From Caulobacter sp. Root655 (GTDB lineage Bacteria > Pseudomonadota > Alphaproteobacteria > Caulobacterales > Caulobacteraceae), in NCBI RefSeq assembly GCF_001427665.1, contig NZ_LMHC01000001.1, forward strand, positions 169,364 to 233,363: DNA of 64,000 bases, read 5' to 3'. Position numbers and translations under genes: made by a program. This document shows, piece after piece, positions 17,233 through 25,020 of this stretch (the first letter of the stretch is position 1; every line of letters begins with the position of its first letter). The notes beneath the pieces were generated by a model. That model did no database searches, had not been told where the DNA came from, and worked only from the letters and a program-made list of their open reading frames with translations.

Positions 17233-18411
17233 TCACGCTTGGGAAAGGTCCTCGATCAGGCGTCGCATGAAGGCCGCGCCGCGCTGCATCTGGCTGACCT
17301 CGACATATTCGTCGGGCTGGTGGGCCTGGTCGATCGAGCCGGGGCCGCAGATCACCGTCGAGAAGCCCGCGCCCTGGAACTGGCCGGCCTCGGCGGCATA
17401 GGGCACGACGCGGGGCGGGCCGTTGTCGCCGGCGATGCGGCGGGCGAACACCTCGGCCGCGCCGTCGACCTCCGGCGCGAAGGCCGGGGTCATCGAGCGG
17501 GTCTCGACGCGCACGCCGCCCTCGGGGGCCTTGGCCTTGATCTCGGCGTCCAGCTTCGCGGCCAGGGCGAAGAAGTCGGCCAGGATCGCCTGGGCGTCCA
17601 TCCCCGCCGGCATGCGCAGGTCGAAAACGAACACGCATTCGCGGGCCAGGATGTTGAGCGCCGTACCGCCATTGACCTGGCCGATGGTCAGGGTCGCGCC
17701 CTTGGGGACGAACGGCGAGCCTGGGTCGGCCTCGCGCTCCAGCCGCTCCGACAGCTCGACCAGATGGCTCATCAGCTTGATGGCGACCATGTTGGCCGAG
17801 ACGCCCAGGTGGGTCAGGCTGGAATGGGCTTCGCGGCCCGTGACCGTGACGCGGAAGCTGGAGATGCCCTTGTGGCCGCGCACCGCGACCATGTCGGTGG
17901 GTTCGCCGACCACCACCAGGGCGGGGCGGGGCAACTCGTTGGCGATCACCGCGATCATGTCCGGCGCGCCCAGGCAGCCGATCTCCTCGTCATAGGAGAA
18001 GGCCAGGTGGACGGGGCGGTCGAGCGTGGCGGCGGCCAGGTCCGGCGCGGCGGCCAGGGCCAGGGCCAGAAAGCCCTTCATGTCGCAGGTTCCCCGTCCG
18101 TACAGCCGCCCGTCGCGCGGGGTCAGCACGAACGGGTCGCTGGTCCACGGCTGGCCGTCGACCGGCACCACGTCGGTGTGGCCCGACAGCACGACGCCGC
18201 CCGCAATGGCCGGGCCGATGCTGGCCAGCAGGTTGCTCTTGGTCCCGTCGTGGTTGGGCACCCGCCGCGAGGCGATCCCCAGGTTGGACAGATAGGCCTC
18301 GACCCATTCGATCAAAGCCAGGTTCGAAAGCCGCGAGGTGGTGTCGAAGGCCACCAGCGTGCCGAGAATGTCGACCGCGCGGGCGGAAAGCGTTTCGGAT
18401 GAGGAGACCAT
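17233..18411 (-). CDS. argE: Acetylornithine deacetylase
   Basis: ArgE removes the acetyl group from N2-acetylornithine in arginine synthesis. The 392-residue M20-family metallopeptidase shows SGHTDVVPVDG (metal ligand His and catalytic Asp), LYGRGTCDMKGF (bridging Asp), FSYDEEIGCLG (catalytic Glu pair) and the dimerisation domain around residues 180-295. Length fits the family. It stands alone, convergent with the glycosyltransferase. A related M20 deacylase cannot be ruled out. Confidence 0.88.
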   Translation of the reverse strand: MVSSSETLSARAVDILGTLVAFDTTSRLSNLALIEWVEAYLSNLGIASRRVPNHDGTKSNLLASIGPAIAGGVVLSGHTDVVPVDGQPWTSDPFVLTPRDGRLYGRGTCDMKGFLALALAAAPDLAAATLDRPVHLAFSYDEEIGCLGAPDMIAVIANELPRPALVVVGEPTDMVAVRGHKGISSFRVTVTGREAHSSLTHLGVSANMVAIKLMSHLVELSERLEREADPGSPFVPKGATLTIGQVNGGTALNILARECVFVFDLRMPAGMDAQAILADFFALAAKLDAEIKAKAPEGGVRVETRSMTPAFAPEVDGAAEVFARRIAGDNGPPRVVPYAAEAGQFQGAGFSTVICGPGSIDQAHQPDEYVEVSQMQRGAAFMRRLIEDLSQA

Positions 18412-18510
18412 GGCCAGACCCTAGCGCGGCCCCGCGCGCACGCCTACCGTCGGCGACGCGAACGGACCGCCGCGCGTTGTCCGTGCGCGTGGAACGAGCG
18501 GAGACACCCG

Positions 18511-19143
18511 ATGATCGACCTCTACACCTGGGCCACGCCCAACGGCCGCAAGATCTCGATCATGCTGGAGGAGCTGGGCCTGGACTATCGCGTCCACCCG
18601 GTCGACATCGGCCAGAACCAACAGTTCGCGCCCGATTTCCTGACGATCTCGCCCAACAACAAGATTCCCGCCATCGTCGACCAGGACGCGCCCGACGGCC
18701 CGCGGTCGGTGTTCGAGAGCGGCGCGATCCTGGTCTATCTGGCCGAGAAGACCGGCAAGCTGCTGGCGTCCTCCGGCCCCGCGCGGGTGGCGGCCATGGA
18801 ATGGACCTTCTGGCAGGTGGGCGGGCTGGGGCCGATGGCCGGCCAGCTGAACTATTTCGCCCTGCGCGCCTCGGAGCCCTCGGAACTGGCCATCGACCGG
18901 TTCGGCGACGAGGTCCGGCGGCTGCTGGGGGTGATGGAGGGGCGGCTGGAGAAGCACCCCTACCTGGCCGGCGACGCCTATTCGATCGCCGACATCGCCA
19001 GCTACGCCTGGACGCGGGCGGCGCTGGAGACCTTGGAGAAGATCCAGCCCGACAAGCCGGCCCTGCCGGCGGTGCGTCGCTGGCTGAAGACGGTCGGCGA
19101 GCGACCGGCGGTGGTCAGGGGCATGGCCGTCCCGAAGATTTAG
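18511..19143 (+). CDS. Glutathione S-transferase, YfcG/YghU-like
   Basis: A 210-residue GST. The N-terminal thioredoxin domain begins IDLYTWATPNGRKISIMLEELGLDY, with NNKIPAIVD (cis-Pro) and FESGAILVYLAEK (glutathione gamma-glutamyl contact). The TPNG start is that of the nu-class YfcG/YghU disulfide-bond oxidoreductases, which use a Thr/Asn site in place of Tyr/Ser. The C-terminal helical domain follows (YSIADIASYAW). It is divergent from argE (99 bp). The physiological substrate is unknown. Confidence 0.88.
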   Translation: MIDLYTWATPNGRKISIMLEELGLDYRVHPVDIGQNQQFAPDFLTISPNNKIPAIVDQDAPDGPRSVFESGAILVYLAEKTGKLLASSGPARVAAMEWTFWQVGGLGPMAGQLNYFALRASEPSELAIDRFGDEVRRLLGVMEGRLEKHPYLAGDAYSIADIASYAWTRAALETLEKIQPDKPALPAVRRWLKTVGERPAVVRGMAVPKI

Positions 19144-19151
19144 GGCGCGCC

Positions 19152-19673
19152 TTAGGCTGGGGCCCGCTCCTTGGGCGCCTGGATCTTGGTGGCCAGCACG
19201 TCGATCAGCTCGATGCGGAAGATCATCACGCTATTGCCGGGGATCTGGCCATTGTCGTGGGCGCCGTAGCCCAGGGCCGGCGGCACGTAGAGGGTCCATT
19301 CGTCGCCGGGCCGCATCATCACCAGGGCTTCCTTCCAGGCCGGCACCAGGCCCTGCAGCGGGAACGAGGCGGGCTGGCCGCGCTCGTAGGAGCTGTCGAA
19401 GATCTCGCCGTTCGTCAGCTTGCCCTCATAGTGGACCTTGACCTCGTCGATCGGTCCTGGCTTGGCGCCGGTGGCGGGGCCCGAGCGGACGATCTTGTAC
19501 TGCAGGCCGTCGGGCAGGGTGACCACGCCGGGCTGCTTGGCGTTCTGGGCCAGGAAGGCCTCGGCGGCGGCCAGGCTTTCCTGCTGCTTCTTGTTGGGCC
19601 CGCAGGCCGACAGGCCCAGGGCGACGCCCAGCGTGACCACGACGGCGAGGACGAAACGGGGGGCGCGGACCAT
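19152..19673 (-). CDS. FKBP-type peptidyl-prolyl isomerase lipoprotein
   Basis: A 173-residue proline isomerase for the periplasm. A signal peptide with lipobox LSAC (Cys ~24) predicts lipid anchoring. After a short helix-forming linker, an FKBP domain runs from about residue 55 to 165, with VKVHYEGKLTNGEIFDSS, GLVPAWKEALVMM, PALGYG and IPGNSVMIFRIEL. It probably helps fold outer-envelope proteins. It converges with the GST gene 8 bp away. The 150 bp upstream, towards galU, show no gene. Confidence 0.92.
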   Translation of the reverse strand: MVRAPRFVLAVVVTLGVALGLSACGPNKKQQESLAAAEAFLAQNAKQPGVVTLPDGLQYKIVRSGPATGAKPGPIDEVKVHYEGKLTNGEIFDSSYERGQPASFPLQGLVPAWKEALVMMRPGDEWTLYVPPALGYGAHDNGQIPGNSVMIFRIELIDVLATKIQAPKERAPA

Positions 19674-19844
19674 AAGGCGAAGCTCCGGAACAAATACGTG
19701 TCCGTGCTAGCCCATTTCTCGCCGCACGGCGCGGCGATTTTCGGCAGGCTGCGGTTTGAGACGAACCGTCATCGAACAGTGGTGGCGCGCCCTGGCGGTG
19801 CGCCCTAAAAACCGTCCCCATCAGTGACCGCTCACGAGGCTTCC

Positions 19845-20714
19845 ATGAAACCCGTTCGCAAGGCCGTTCTCCCCGTCGCCGGTTTCGGCACCCGGGTCCT
19901 GCCCGGCACCAAGACGACGCCGAAGGAGCTGCTCAACGTCGTTGACAGGCCGATCCTGTCCTACATCGTCGAGGAAGGCCGCGCGGCGGGCATCGAGCAC
20001 TTCGTCTTCGTGACCGGCCGCAACAAGGGCGCGATCGAGGACTATTTCGACCACCAGGTCGAGCTGGAAGCCGCCTTGGCGGCCAAGGGCAAGACCGCCC
20101 TGCTCGAGGAACTGCTGGGCGAGCTGCCCAGGCCCGGCGAGATGAGCTTCGTGCGCCAGATGGCCCCGCTGGGCCTGGGCCACGCGGTATGGTGCGCCCG
20201 CGACATCGTCGGCGACGAGCCGTTCGCGGTGATGCTGCCCGACATGGTGATGTCGGCCCAGGTCCCGGCCATGGCCCAGGCCATCGAGGCCTATGACCAG
20301 AAAGGTGGCAACATCGTCGTGGTCGAGCCGGCGCCCGAGGGCATGGCCCACCAGTACGGCATCGTGGCGCTGGACGGCCAGGACGGCCGCCTGAACCGCA
20401 TGACCGACATGGTCGAGAAGCCGGCTAAGGGGACCGAGCCCTCGAACCTGTTCATCTCGGGCCGCTACATCCTGCAGCCGGAAATCTTCGACCTGCTGGA
20501 GAAGCAGGGCAAGGGCGCGGGCGGTGAGATCCAGCTGACCGACTCGATGCTCAGCCTGCTGAAGAGCCAGGACTTCCACGCCCTCGAATATGACGGCGAG
20601 ACCTACGACTGCGGCGACAAGATCGGCCTGCTGCGGGCCAATGTGGCCCTGGCCCTGAAGCGTCCGGACCTGGGCGCGGCGGCGCGGGAGATGATCCTGG
20701 GGCTGCTGGGTTAA
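19845..20714 (+). CDS. galU: UTP-glucose-1-phosphate uridylyltransferase
   Basis: GalU makes UDP-glucose, a precursor for LPS, capsule and other glycans. The 289-residue protein has VLPVAGFGTRVLPGTKTTPKE, the conserved VDRPILSYIVEE, GLGHAVWCAR and PDMVM, and YDCGDKIG near the end. The ATG at 19845 has a fitting gagg ribosome site. A GTG seven codons upstream is less likely. A strong hairpin follows the stop directly. Confidence 0.95.
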   Translation: MKPVRKAVLPVAGFGTRVLPGTKTTPKELLNVVDRPILSYIVEEGRAAGIEHFVFVTGRNKGAIEDYFDHQVELEAALAAKGKTALLEELLGELPRPGEMSFVRQMAPLGLGHAVWCARDIVGDEPFAVMLPDMVMSAQVPAMAQAIEAYDQKGGNIVVVEPAPEGMAHQYGIVALDGQDGRLNRMTDMVEKPAKGTEPSNLFISGRYILQPEIFDLLEKQGKGAGGEIQLTDSMLSLLKSQDFHALEYDGETYDCGDKIGLLRANVALALKRPDLGAAAREMILGLLG

Positions 20715-20715
20715 T

Positions 20716-20761
20716 AACGTCCGTCATCCCTCGCACAATAAAGCGAGGGATGACGGACGTT
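20716..20761. terminator. Bidirectional hairpin terminator between galU and the sulfotransferase
   Basis: A perfect 19-bp inverted repeat (aacgtccgtcatccctcgc and its complement) with an 8-nt loop acaataaa lies between two converging genes. It has no long U tract in either direction. Its position right after the galU stop and before the sulfotransferase stop suits a shared terminator. Confidence 0.75.
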
Positions 20762-20764
20762 AGC

Positions 20765-22138
20765 CTAGCCGAGGGGCGTGAAACGAATCAGACGCACGCC
20801 GAGGCGTCGTTCGTCGGCGACCGGCTCTTCGTCGGCCGTCTTCGAATTGCCGATCTCAAGCCTGAGGTGCGCCGCCTCGCCAACGGGGATGCCCTGGTCA
20901 AATCGCAGCTCGATGTCATAGATCTTCGACCAGTCTTGGCTCTGGGGAAGCAGGCGAGTCGTCTTGATCCCGCAGAAATCGATCGTCAGTTCGGTAGGCT
21001 TCTCGCTTCCTATCCTGCGGGGTGAGATTTCGAGCCTGACTCCAAAACAGGGAGCGCCATAAACTCTCCATCCCACTGTCGCCGTGGGTTCGATGGTCCA
21101 GCGTCCTGTCTCTTCGCGGTCGCCGAAGCCGGGCAGGTCGATCGCACCGCTGTCGAGCAACGCCATCTCCACGACCCGGTCGGTTTTCAATGGCAGCTGT
21201 CGCACCGCCATGGTCGCGAGCAGCTCTTGGCGCGGGAGATCATGGGCGGCGGCGATTTTGGGAAAGGCGTATTCGACCAACGCCTGTTCCTCTGGATCGC
21301 TGAACGGCCTCTGTGGGCGGGCTGAGAAGTTGTTGACGAAGGAGTTCTGAACGCCGAGGAAGCTGGCGATTCCGGCCGAGACCTTGGCGAAGGCCGTGTC
21401 GTCGAGCAAGTCGTCATAATAGACGAAGTGGATCGCGTCGGGGTGCTCCTTGGCAATTTCCAGGGCCATCAGGGCGTCGTTGCGCCAATCGCCGTAGGCA
21501 TGCTCGATGCTTGTCACATGCCATTGGTCCTCTCCTGCCAGCGTATCGTCGCGGCGTTTCAGAGAAGACGCGAGCACTTCCATCGGATCGCGGAAAATGT
21601 AGAGCACCTTCAGTCGTGGCAAGCGCGTCCGCAGATTCGCGAAGTGATCCTCCCACTTGAGCAGATCCGGGGTCTTGTCGCCGATAACGCTCAAAACCTT
21701 GTCGGGAAACACGGCCGAGAAGAAACCGGTGACGACCCGGTCGAAGTGCAGGGCGGGACAAGGCATGGTGAGCTCGGGCAGGCGCACCGCCACCTCGTCC
21801 ATGATCTCCTCGGTGATCTCCGCCAGGGGAAGCGCCAGATGAGCATCTACGAGTTCATCATCGTCCATGGTGTCGAGCGGATCGATGTATTCACGCAGCG
21901 TCAGTTGCTTGAGCGGGCGCTTCAGACGCCCGATCGCTTCTTCGTGAGCCTTGAAGAAGACGTCCGTCGTTTCCAGGATTCGCGCCCAACCGAATTCCGC
22001 CAGTATGCCGATCCGTGGATGGGAATTGAGTAGGCTGGTGAGAGCGGTCGTCCCGCTTCTCCCGCATCCCGTAACAAGCAGGTGCGCGGGCCCGCGGGCT
22101 GCGTTTTTTTGGAATTTTTGGAAGAAATCATTCGTCAT
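20765..22138 (-). CDS. Sulfotransferase with an extra C-terminal domain
   Basis: The 457-residue protein begins with a PAPS-dependent sulfotransferase domain: the 5'-phosphosulfate loop LLVTGCGRSGTTALTSLL near residues 20-37 and the 3'-phosphate site YIFRDPMEVLASSLKRRDD near residue 185. Such enzymes move sulfate from PAPS to a hydroxyl, often on a sugar. From about residue 330 there is a separate beta-rich domain (RWTIEPTATVGWRVYG..LTIDFCGIKTTR..DERRLGVRLIRF) like domains attached to polysaccharide enzymes. The substrate is unknown. The surrounding glycan genes suggest surface polysaccharide, but no cysDNC genes for PAPS are in this window. Confidence 0.75.
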   Translation of the reverse strand: MTNDFFQKFQKNAARGPAHLLVTGCGRSGTTALTSLLNSHPRIGILAEFGWARILETTDVFFKAHEEAIGRLKRPLKQLTLREYIDPLDTMDDDELVDAHLALPLAEITEEIMDEVAVRLPELTMPCPALHFDRVVTGFFSAVFPDKVLSVIGDKTPDLLKWEDHFANLRTRLPRLKVLYIFRDPMEVLASSLKRRDDTLAGEDQWHVTSIEHAYGDWRNDALMALEIAKEHPDAIHFVYYDDLLDDTAFAKVSAGIASFLGVQNSFVNNFSARPQRPFSDPEEQALVEYAFPKIAAAHDLPRQELLATMAVRQLPLKTDRVVEMALLDSGAIDLPGFGDREETGRWTIEPTATVGWRVYGAPCFGVRLEISPRRIGSEKPTELTIDFCGIKTTRLLPQSQDWSKIYDIELRFDQGIPVGEAAHLRLEIGNSKTADEEPVADERRLGVRLIRFTPLG

Positions 22139-22275
22139 CGGTTAAGCCACTCGCCTGTCGGTGAACGACTGACGTTGCAACTGGAGCGCAAGTGAGATCG
22201 TTCAGAAGCTAGAGTTGAGCATTCCTCGCGCGATGTGTCACCAAAGGGTGAGGTTTTCCGGCCTGAATGTCCATT

Positions 22276-23478
22276 TCAGACCGCTCTCGGCGGGTAGCCG
22301 TTCTCCCGCAGGGCATTCATGACGTCCTGGGTATGGCTGGCGTCTCTCGTCTCGATCGTGATGTCGAACTCCGCGCCCTTGGCCGGAACATCGAGCGCCA
22401 GCCGGTTGTGATTCACCTCGATGATGTTGGCGCCCATCGAACCGATGATGTGAGCGACCGTGGAAAGCAGGCCCGGACGGTCGTCGCCAATGATCCGCAA
22501 GGAGACCAGTCGCTGAGCGCGAACCAGTTCCCGGGTCAACACCGAGGCCAGCAGGCGCGTGTCGATGTTGCCGCCGCAGAGGATGAGGCCGCACTTCTTG
22601 CCGCGGAAACGCTCGGGATAGGCCAGAAGGGCGGCCAGCGAGGCCGCGCCCGCACCTTCGGCGATGGTCTTCTCGACATTGCAATAGAGGGCCACCGCTT
22701 GCTCGATGTACGACTCTTCCAGCAACAGGACGTCTTCGATCAGCGGGCGCGCAACGCCGTAGGTCAGGTTGCCGACCACCTTGACCGCTACGCCCTCGGC
22801 GATGGTCTGGCCGCCGGCATGGGCGGTAACGCCACGCATCCGGGCGGTGAATGACGGATACATCGCCGGTTCGCAACCGATGATGCGGATGTCGGGCTTG
22901 ATCGACTTGGCTGCTGTGGCGACGCCGCTGATCAGCCCGCCCCCGCCGATTGGCACGGGCAAGATCTCCAGATCCGGCACGTCCTCGAGCATTTCGAGAG
23001 CGATCGTCCCTTGGCCGGCCATGATGTCGTAGTCGTCGAATGGGTGGACGAAGGTCAGGTTCTGTTCGGCCTGCAGTTTGGACGCGTGCGCCGAAGCCTC
23101 GTCATAGCCTTCGCCCTCGATGACCACGGTCGCGCCGAAGTCGCGAGTGTGCTGCACCTTTATGAAAGGCGTGCTCTTGGGCATCACGATGGTGACCGGC
23201 ACCCCCAGGCGGGCGCCGTGATAGGCGAGACCCTGGGCGTGGTTTCCGGCGCTGGCGGCGATCACGCCGCGGGCCTTTTCTTCCTCGGAGAGCAGGATCA
23301 GCTTGTTGAGCGCCCCGCGCTCCTTGTAGGCGGCGGTGAACTGCAGGTTCTCGAACTTCACCCAGACCTCGGCCCCGGTGATCTTCGAGAGCGTTCGAGA
23401 ATAACGGCAGGGCGTGCGCTCAATGTGGCCCGCCAATCGCGCGGCTGCGGCTCGGATTGTGTCGATCGTCAGAGTCAT
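22276..23478 (-). CDS. ilvA: Threonine ammonia-lyase (catabolic-type, ACT domain)
   Basis: A 400-residue PLP enzyme that deaminates threonine to 2-oxobutanoate, a precursor of isoleucine. The PLP lysine lies in FTAAYKERGALNKL, followed by SAGNHAQGLAYH and the phosphate-binding glycine run PIGGGGLISG. The C-terminal ACT domain (SLRIIGDDRPGLLSTVAHIIG) probably binds an amino-acid effector. The length and single ACT domain fit the short TdcB/IlvA-like class rather than the 514-residue E. coli IlvA. It is a single gene. The ~135 bp down to the sulfotransferase start show no gene. Confidence 0.9.
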   Translation of the reverse strand: MTLTIDTIRAAAARLAGHIERTPCRYSRTLSKITGAEVWVKFENLQFTAAYKERGALNKLILLSEEEKARGVIAASAGNHAQGLAYHGARLGVPVTIVMPKSTPFIKVQHTRDFGATVVIEGEGYDEASAHASKLQAEQNLTFVHPFDDYDIMAGQGTIALEMLEDVPDLEILPVPIGGGGLISGVATAAKSIKPDIRIIGCEPAMYPSFTARMRGVTAHAGGQTIAEGVAVKVVGNLTYGVARPLIEDVLLLEESYIEQAVALYCNVEKTIAEGAGAASLAALLAYPERFRGKKCGLILCGGNIDTRLLASVLTRELVRAQRLVSLRIIGDDRPGLLSTVAHIIGSMGANIIEVNHNRLALDVPAKGAEFDITIETRDASHTQDVMNALRENGYPPRAV

Positions 23479-23611
23479 GAATAGCAGGGCCTTGGGAAAC
23501 GGACGCGGAACTTAGCCCCCGCGCCGCGCCGCGACAATGAAGCCCGACGACGCGCGCGAAAATCTCGATCACAATTGAGGGGGACAGCTCACAGCTGCCC
23601 GACCGCGCAGG

Positions 23612-23830
23612 CTATTGCCGCGGCGTCAGGTCGGGCTGGGGTTGAGTGGTCGCGTCGATTGGATCCGGGCGTACGCCGCCGCGCGTGTGAAGCACGCCTC
23701 CGACGATCAGCGCCAGCAGCAGGATCATCAAGCAACCCAGGAGGTCCCAGCGCCAGGGCGCGCGTTCTTCACGCGCGAGTTCATTGTCCAGACCTTGTCG
23801 TTCTTTCTGCGTCAGATGCCTGTCGGACAT
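23612..23830 (-). CDS. Small single-pass membrane protein
   Basis: A 72-residue protein with a charged N-terminus (MSDRHLTQKERQGLDNELAREER), one predicted membrane helix (LLGCLMILLLALIVGGVL, residues ~30-47) and a proline- and glutamine-rich tail. It has an ATG start. The hydrophobic pattern and charge layout look like a real protein, but the family is not recognised and no function can be given. Confidence 0.6.
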   Translation of the reverse strand: MSDRHLTQKERQGLDNELAREERAPWRWDLLGCLMILLLALIVGGVLHTRGGVRPDPIDATTQPQPDLTPRQ

Positions 23831-23909
23831 GATGAAACAACGGCCGATATTCGCGGATGTTCCGGGAAAATGGGGCCGGACGGTTCGCGATCCGCCCAGC
23901 CCCCGACGA

Positions 23910-24881
23910 CTAGTGCAACGCGATGGTCGAGGTCGGGGCCCCGTTGGACGTGTTGCCTTCCAGAATGTTGGTGCCGTACGAGATAATCTGGCCGCTCGAG
24001 ACGGACTGCAACCCGGTTACATTGCTGGTGAAGGTGTTGTTGTTGATCCGCACGACGCCACCCGAACCCTCTACATACAGGCCCGTCAGGTTGTTCGTCG
24101 AAGAGCTGTTGGTGATCGTCGTGTTCACCGCCGTGGCTCCGGTGATGATCGCGACACCAGATCGGGTGTTGTTGGCGATCGTGGAGTTGTCCACGACCAT
24201 CAGAACTGCACCGGTTGTGCCGGCGGCTTCGACGACCAGGCCGCGCGTGTTGTCCAGCAGCGAGACGTGATCCAGGGAGACCGTCGCGGCGCCGGAACCG
24301 GTTGGCTTGATCAGGATCGCGCCGCCGGTTGTACCCACACCGGTCTCGCTAATGGTGGTGTTGGCGATGTTCAACCGGGTCGTGCCGGCGGTGTTGAGCA
24401 ACCAGACGCCGTTGCCGTTCGGCGCGCCGGCCCGGTCGCCGTAGATGTAGCAGTTTTCGATATTGACGGTGTTCGCGTTGAGAATGCGGATACCGTTCAA
24501 GCCAGTGCTCCCCCCGATCGTCGGCGAACTGATCACCAGACCGCGGAGGTTAATCACGTCTGTCGCCGCGGCGTTGATGACCACGCCATTCGAGGCGGCG
24601 CCAAGTATCCCGCCAAGGGCGGGATCGGTGCCAATGGTGATCGACTTGGTGATGGTGACCGCGCCGAAACCGCCCGGATCCAGAACGTTGATTTCACCAC
24701 CTGCGGCGGTCTTCGAGATCGCGCCAGCGAAGGTTTTGCACGGCGCCGTTCGGCTACATGGATTGGCGTCATCCCCTACGCCCGAGACCCAGGTTCTGGT
24801 GGCTTGTGCGCTCGCCAACGTAGGCGCCGCCGCACTGCATGCGACGGCGATCACGCCCGCGACAATTGCGAGTATCTTCAT
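23910..24881 (-). CDS. Secreted right-handed beta-helix protein
   Basis: A 323-residue exported protein. A signal peptide ends in LASA before QATRTWVSGVGDDANPC. The mature start, with ANPCSRTAPCKTFAGAI and INVLDPGGFG, is a conserved opening of a secreted protein group I know from alphaproteobacteria. The rest is Asn/Thr/Gly/Ile-rich with short strand-turn repeats (NTVNIENCYIYGD, NSTIANNTRSGVAI, LTGLYVEGSGG, VRINNNTF), typical of a parallel beta-helix like those of pectate-lyase-fold proteins. No catalytic site was recognised, so it may be structural or sugar-binding. An aaaaggggc ribosome site precedes the ATG. The ~140 bp upstream are AT-richer and probably hold the promoter. Confidence 0.82.
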   Translation of the reverse strand: MKILAIVAGVIAVACSAAAPTLASAQATRTWVSGVGDDANPCSRTAPCKTFAGAISKTAAGGEINVLDPGGFGAVTITKSITIGTDPALGGILGAASNGVVINAAATDVINLRGLVISSPTIGGSTGLNGIRILNANTVNIENCYIYGDRAGAPNGNGVWLLNTAGTTRLNIANTTISETGVGTTGGAILIKPTGSGAATVSLDHVSLLDNTRGLVVEAAGTTGAVLMVVDNSTIANNTRSGVAIITGATAVNTTITNSSSTNNLTGLYVEGSGGVVRINNNTFTSNVTGLQSVSSGQIISYGTNILEGNTSNGAPTSTIALH

Positions 24882-25020
24882 GGTCAGCCCCTTTTGGATA
24901 CGTTGAAGAACATTGATCTCCGACGTGGATGGGAATTCTTAATCCTCTTGACGGCTGGGGCCAATGGCTAAGTTAAATAGGCGCAAAAGCACTGAAATTT
25001 CTGGCGTGTAACCTGGGATT

